NCBI GenBank assembly: GCA_001792895.1
Contig: MARA01000019.1
Coordinates: 310,001-374,000 of the forward strand
DNA: 64,000 nucleotides
From: Lentinus brumalis
Taxonomy: Eukaryota; Basidiomycota; Agaricomycetes; Polyporales; Polyporaceae
Direction: 5' to 3'
Shown: positions 59,401 through 64,000 of the stretch, in pieces
Layout: each line of letters opens with the position of its first letter
How positions within the stretch are numbered: position 1 is the first letter of the stretch
Position numbers and translations under genes: made by a program
Notes under the pieces: generated by a model
The model's input: the letters and a program-made list of their open reading frames with translations, nothing else
The model's database searches: none
Told to the model about the DNA's origin: nothing

Positions 59401-60877
59401 CTTCCATATATCTTTGCTATTAATTTGAGTCTCTGTCAGGCAACATATGCGTTCCAGATGTCGAGTACTCACTGAGAACATGCCTTGCAACCGACATACT
59501 CATTGTTCACCTTTGCATCAAGAGGTGTATTGTGATCGTCTGGAGGGACGGCAGGCTGCGCTTGAGAGTCGAGTCCACGGAGCCAGTACCAGACATCCGT
59601 AGCATTGGTCGAATCCCGGCTGGCCTCTTTCGAAGGGTCCGTGGCAAGTAAGGTCTCCGTTGAGGGTGCTGCGTCAGGCATGTCCATGACTGGAGGCCCA
59701 AGGGTCGGAAAGGGAATGGGTAGAGAGGGAGGAGCGCATGCCGGAGTAGAGATAGGGCCCGCACCGCATGTGGCCGCTGCAAGACGGTGATGAGTTACCG
59801 TTGTTGCATCGACACGAGCGCGCTTGGCCGTAGAGACCGGTGCCTCCGCGGCCTTCCGTTTGCGACCGCCGGAGGCCTGTGGACTGTTCACAACCTGCCC
59901 GGTAGAGTTCTGAAATGCTTGAGGAGCCGCGTTAATGAATGTAAAGTTCTAGGGACAGTGATTAGTCCGACAATCAGCATAACAGACATGCCATTAACAC
60001 TGACCTGGGACGGTGCCGGTGTCCAAGGCGGGCCCGTGTTTTCTGATGGATATGCAGACTGATCAAAACATCAGTAGATAGCACGAAGATATTATATGCA
60101 AGTAGATGCTCACATAGCTAGATATTGGTGCTCCTGACCCCATACTAGGCATGCTCATGGCGGAGGTCGAAGGCACATGATAGTCTGCATGCGACCATGT
60201 CGGTGAGGGCGCGTGCGCGGGGTCATATGAGGCGTAGTGCGTCGTCGGATGCAGCGGTGGAGGTGCGAAGCGTGAGGGTTCACACTGACAGACATGCGGA
60301 GCAGGACAAGAGCACGGCATCTACGAGAGCTGACACCCCAACCCATGCTCATTCATGCCTCTATATACCACAAATTGCTCGCTAGATTGAGGGAATAAAT
60401 GTGATCATGCCCCGAGTATCGTGCCTCTTCCGAGACGATGCCGACCACAGCGACGAAGACGGAGGATGGCTGGAGAGTCGGGAGCGAGCTTCAGGTCCTC
60501 CTGAGCCCGAGGTGCGCAGTCTATACGAGGCTACGAGCTATGCAAACACAGCTGAAACGCCCGAAGGGTCGGAGGATAGATGACATGAGTGACGTGAGGA
60601 GAGCCAGGTAGTATTGGAAGGGGTCTGAGGCTCTGAGCAGTGAGTACATTCAAAGAGCACAACATACAAAGAGAGCGAGATGGACGAGCATGTCTACGGC
60701 CTATGACGTCGCTCCTCCCGTTCCGGCCACATCAAGAGGTCAGCCAATGAGCATCGTGAGAGCTCATGAATAAGCAGCTGGCAAGTTGTCCCAACCGGGC
60801 CAAGCTCTGACAAGTTGGCCGTGTGAACAAGCTCGCGCAAGCCAGTTCGCAAGCTGGCTGGCAACTTGCGGCAACAC
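56441..60877. mobile_element. hAT-superfamily DNA transposon, apparently complete
   Basis: The element is bounded by perfect 13-base terminal inverted repeats: GTGTTGCCGCAAG at 56441-56453 and its reverse complement at 60865-60877. Inside both ends, over about 100 bases, short motifs recur on both strands (GCAAGCT, CAAGTTGGCC, GGCTTGCC and variants), as expected for subterminal transposase-binding sites of hAT elements. One multi-exon transposase gene fills the interior. I could not find a convincing 8-base target-site duplication: the flanks CATTGATA and AAATTGTC differ. It lies between the two inverted PKS genes. Confidence 0.85.
56663..60320 (-). CDS. hAT transposase
   Basis: Reverse-strand gene of about nine exons. 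The N-terminus (MPCSCPAPHVCQCEPSRF) is Pro/Ser-rich, followed by a basic stretch GGRKRKAAEAPVSTAKRARV. A BED-type zinc finger has CKAC, then TVRAHLEKFH. The catalytic core has FTTDLWTDP (first Asp), TITMDNASNNDTK (second Asp), CFPHTINRSV (the CxxH motif of hAT) and LRDCDTRWSSTHLMV. VLTDIHQVLMVPHAAQELLSSSRTPTI follows. The C-terminal hATC dimerisation region reads FPLLFCAALDILPAQASAVPSEEVFSS, ending ELEELLQNE. A low-complexity insertion (57000-57450) precedes hATC. All joins tested keep frame and no internal stop was needed, so the element may be autonomous. Exon borders were chosen by motif continuity. Confidence 0.88.
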
Positions 60878-61591
60878 AAATTGTCAACAACTTCATGCAT
60901 GATACTCATAATGCATGAGCGTATCGGGCTCCCAACCTATGCATTTTGAAGGTGCCTACTGTATTCTACTATCGTCCGACATGGTCACTCGTGGATGAAG
61001 CAGGGATAATAACATAGATTCCTGGCCACGAGAAGTGGACAGGTTTTGGAGGGAGTAATGGCGAAGTCTTTAGGAGTGGGAAAGTGGGGCCCCACATGGT
61101 TTTGCGTTTCAGACAGTCGTGCAGGGTATGTGTCTCCCACAGTGCACCTGCAGATGGTTATCGAAGGCCACCAGCCAGAAGCCAGAAGCCACCTGGGTGA
61201 ACACGCCCGAGCAGGCTGCTGCATAACGTGGCATCTGGCGCAGCTCCGGCGTGTGGTCAAGAAGAGTCCGAGTACTCAGCTAATATGAGCAGAGTCCGGT
61301 ACCGGACTGAGTTACTGTAGCGGCGGTGAGGGCGGGCGAGAGCCCGCCCAAGCAAGCCGCGCGCGGTCAGAGATATTGCATCTGCCATTCTGCGCGACAA
61401 CTGCAATCTTTCTGTCCGACTCCAAACGACTCCAAAGAGCAATACTAGCAATACTGTATCATCCGGTGTGGCCAGGTTTGCCCGGAGGGGCCATGGCTTA
61501 TACACAGGCAATGAGCAAGGTATACATACAAACATACATGGGTGCCTGCATGCTACATGGTATCGTACAAGGGTATATAGCAGGATATTTA
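60878..61591. other. Spacer between hAT element and PKS-2, with short palindromes
   Basis: About 715 bases. It contains a 16-base perfect palindrome AGTCCGGTACCGGACT at 61293-61308 and a stem-loop GGGCGGGC-GAGA-GCCCGCCC at 61330-61349. The stem-loop could act as a terminator-like or structural element in the 3' flank of PKS-2. No gene seen. Confidence 0.5.
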
Positions 61592-64000
61592 TCAGACCGA
61601 CGGCAGGCTCCCAACGCGCCTCCAGTACCCAACCCAGCTCCTCACATCTTCAAGACCGAGCTGGTCTAGTGATGCATCACGCAGGACGGAGCAGCGCATG
61701 CTGCTGTTCCCGAGGTCCATGAAGACGGACAAGCCGTTGTTCTCGTACGCGCGCGCCAGGGAAGCATCGGGGCTCGAGGGTTGGAGAGAGCCTATCAGGC
61801 TGATAGCAGTGTTCGCGTACTTCGCGTTGCGAGTCCCTGCAATCTCGTGAACCGTGGAGAGCTTGGAAATCCAAGTCGAGTAGTCTGTCGTCGGCAGGTC
61901 TAGGATGGTCGAGAAGTGGCCCATGATATCGGACCAAGAGACGGGGCGCGGATGCCGTAGATGAACGATGCTGTGAGAGGACTCTGTGCCGACGAACTCT
62001 ATGATGGCAGAAGCTGCGGTCTGAACGCGCAGCCATGATGCAGGCTAACGCAGATGGCGTCAGTTCTGAATGAGCGAAGTGTACCATAATATGGACGTAC
62101 CCCGTGTCCGCCAGGAAGGTGGCCCAACACCGTGCTCGCCGAGATCATCGCGGGCAGCCATTCTGACGAGTTCCAGACGCCCGTCGCGCTCCCCGTGAGT
62201 TGCCCGATTCGAACGATCGTCGTTCGTATAGAGGTGCGCTCCCCCGCGGCCCGAACGAGCTCTTCTGCAATCCACTTCGCTTCGCTGTACCCTTGTCCGA
62301 CAGCTTTGGCAGCATCCAAGGGCTGCTCCGGCGGAGGAGGCAGGTCTGCCGAGTAATCTGAAGAGCTGTGAGTTACAGACAGGAAGATTCTGTTGAAAGT
62401 GACTCACTCCTGAAGATCCCAGAGCTGCTGCCGTACAGCAACGACACAGGACCGAACTCGAGCGCCTCGCTTGCAAGGTCCAACAAGCCGCGCATAGCGA
62501 GAAGCGTACCCCTGAACGAGGAGAGCGGGAGATCGAAGTTGACAAGCCAACCTATGCAAAGAAGTCAACACCTTCAGGACGAGTATGGGAGGTGGACGCC
62601 GAGACTCACCGACGTGGATGATGTGAGAGACAGATGTTCGGAGCTGTGCAGAAGTTAGACTCATGTAGCGAAACGAGAAGCACTGTCTCGCACCTCTTCG
62701 TACACCACCGGATCCAGACCAAGGTGTTCTCCCTCCAAAGGACAGTCCACGAGCACAAAACGCGACGAATCGAGCAGTGCGGTGTCCAGTCCCCTCTCCG
62801 TGAATGCCCCGAGTTGTCGATCCCTCGTGGAGCCCTGTCGCCCAGGTCGCACCAATGCGATCACCTTGTCGTAGCTCGAAGTCGAAAGCAGCTCGGCGAG
62901 GATATGAGAGCCGAGACTTCCTGTCGTGCCCGTCACGAGCACGACCTGCGACTGCCTCTTCGGTGGAGCATCAGCAGGCGGGGACCGATGGGAGATGGTC
63001 GCGCTGAGCTCCTCGAGCAGCGACTGCATCTCGCGGACGTGACTGGCGACGTAGTCTTCTCGCTCGGAAGCAGGATCGGTTGGATCTTCCGCAGGTGCGG
63101 TCGATCGTTCCAGGGCCTCCGACTCGGCGCTCTCCATTCGTGCTTGGAGGTCGGCTATCGTGAGATCAGCGAGGAGCTGGAGCTGGGAGACGGAGACAAG
63201 GGAGCGGAGGGCATAGGACAGTGAGGATGCGGAGAGCGAGTCGAGACCGTATGAAGTGAGAGGGACGTCAAGCGTAACGTCGGCCTCCTGGAGATCGAGA
63301 ACCTTGCAGACGATCTGCACGAGAGAGGGCTTGCCGCTCGCGCAATCCTCGGTCGACGCCTCCTCCTCATGCTGAACGAGATGATCGTAGAGCTGCGAAG
63401 GCCCCATGTTGTCGCGGACGATGCGCCAGTCGAAGTCTGGGATGTACTGCCAGACAGGGCCTTCGCGCAACTTGCGAATCCCGTCTCCAATGTAACTGCA
63501 CAGTTCTGAAGACGATCTGTCAACTCTGGGCTCTGAACGTTCCGGAGTGGCACTCACCTCGAGCAGTCATGCCCCAGTCAATCATGTGCCGCACACGAGT
63601 GTTGTACGAGTCGTCTGTCAACGTCAGGATCCGGCTGTCCAGAATGATCGGCGAGACGATGGAGAATGCGTTCGAATAGCCCCGTATCGCACCCGTGAGC
63701 GCGGTGTTCGCACTACAGCTTCGTCAGCAACATCAGTCACCAGAGCATTGAACACTACATACGCTGCATAGCTCGTCTGCCCCGGGTTGCCGAACATGCC
63801 CGAAATCGATGAGAAGGTGACGCAGAAGTCGAGCGACGCGACATCGACGGCACGAGTCAGGGTGGTGAAGGCGTCGACCTTGGGTGGGAACACGCTGTCA
63901 AAGTTCTCTTGAGTCTGCGACGCGAAGGGACGATCGTTGAGCAAGGCCGAAAGGATGATAGCACCGCCGAGGGGCACCGACGAGGCTTTGAGGATGGCTT
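61592..64000 (-). CDS. Reducing polyketide synthase with terminal reductase, PKS-2 (3' part; 5' part beyond the window)
   Basis: Reverse-strand partner of PKS-1, entering the window within the KR domain and ending at 61592 (SWVGYWRRVGSLPSV). It shows the KR part with GQTSYAA, ACP ([11 protein letters not shown], about 63230), terminal reductase loop [11 protein letters not shown] (about 62920) and GYSEAKW. From the right edge to about 62400 its DNA, introns included, is nearly identical to PKS-1 at 49.98-51.56 kb. Left of 62400 the protein is clearly diverged from PKS-1 (for example MGHFSTILDLPTTDYSTW against [18 protein letters not shown]). No frameshift was seen in the visible part. The same domain order as PKS-1 is expected upstream but cannot be seen. 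Confidence 0.92.
62400..64000 (-). repeat. PKS-2 arm of the inverted near-identical tract (partner 49980-51560)
   Basis: Inverted counterpart of the PKS-1 tract. Left of about 62400 the intron and exon sequences no longer align closely with PKS-1. The tract continues past the right edge of the window. Confidence 0.9.

Noticed and set aside
60401..60583. Small forward frame inside the hAT element
   Set aside because: It lies in the 5' flank of the transposase within the element and has no family signal.
56433..60885. 8-base target-site duplication of the hAT element
   Set aside because: Flanking octamers CATTGATA and AAATTGTC do not match; shifting the ends by a few bases did not help.
61310..61460. 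Possible second copy of the intron MITE
   Set aside because: Only a short start (ACTGTAGCGGCGG) is shared; no matching inverted end was found at a plausible distance.
62634..63224. Long open frame antisense to PKS-2 (and its twin at 50754-51344)
   Set aside because: It is a mirror frame of the conserved ACP-reductase coding strand; low stop density comes from the GC-rich codon use.

Overview
The window looks like nuclear DNA of a basidiomycete, most likely an Agaricomycete. Genes are dense and split by many 50-70 nt GT-AG introns. Gene content includes GUP1, CK2 beta, GMC oxidoreductases, fungus-specific multi-span membrane proteins and a multidomain polyketide synthase (PKS). All gene models below come from reading splice signals and conserved motifs by eye, so single exon borders may be off.

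Layout. 0-5 kb: the 3' end of a membrane-anchored protein, a conserved nuclear-looking hypothetical protein and a secreted protein built from two repeats. 5-19 kb: four of the five copies of a DUF4140/DUF4139 gene family (fungal relatives of 'mucoidy inhibitor A-like' proteins), with the housekeeping genes CK2 beta and GUP1 and a small membrane protein between copies A and B. Copies A and C each carry one single-base frameshift. Copies B, D and E are open throughout. Copy D has a palindromic MITE inside intron 1. 19-28 kb: a GMC oxidoreductase, a triple ZZ zinc-finger protein, a secreted Ser/Thr-rich protein and an alpha/beta hydrolase. 28-31 kb: the fifth DUF4139 copy. 31-43 kb: a looser region holding DUF6534-type seven-span membrane protein genes, some of which I can follow only in part. 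44-64 kb: a secondary-metabolism locus.

The metabolic locus has a complete reducing PKS (KS-AT-DH-degenerate ER-like-KR-ACP-terminal reductase). A GMC oxidoreductase converges on its 3' end. Next comes a complete hAT DNA transposon of about 4.4 kb. A second PKS of the same type lies in inverted orientation and runs off the right edge. The two PKS genes are almost identical, introns included, from the KR to the middle of the reductase. They then diverge abruptly at one intron, which is best explained by gene conversion or a recent partial duplication.

How the genes may work together. The PKS reductase should release its chain as an aldehyde or alcohol, and the neighbouring GMC enzyme is a natural candidate to oxidise such a product. 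That link rests on position and family only. The DUF4139 array and the DUF6534 array are local family expansions whose functions I cannot assign.
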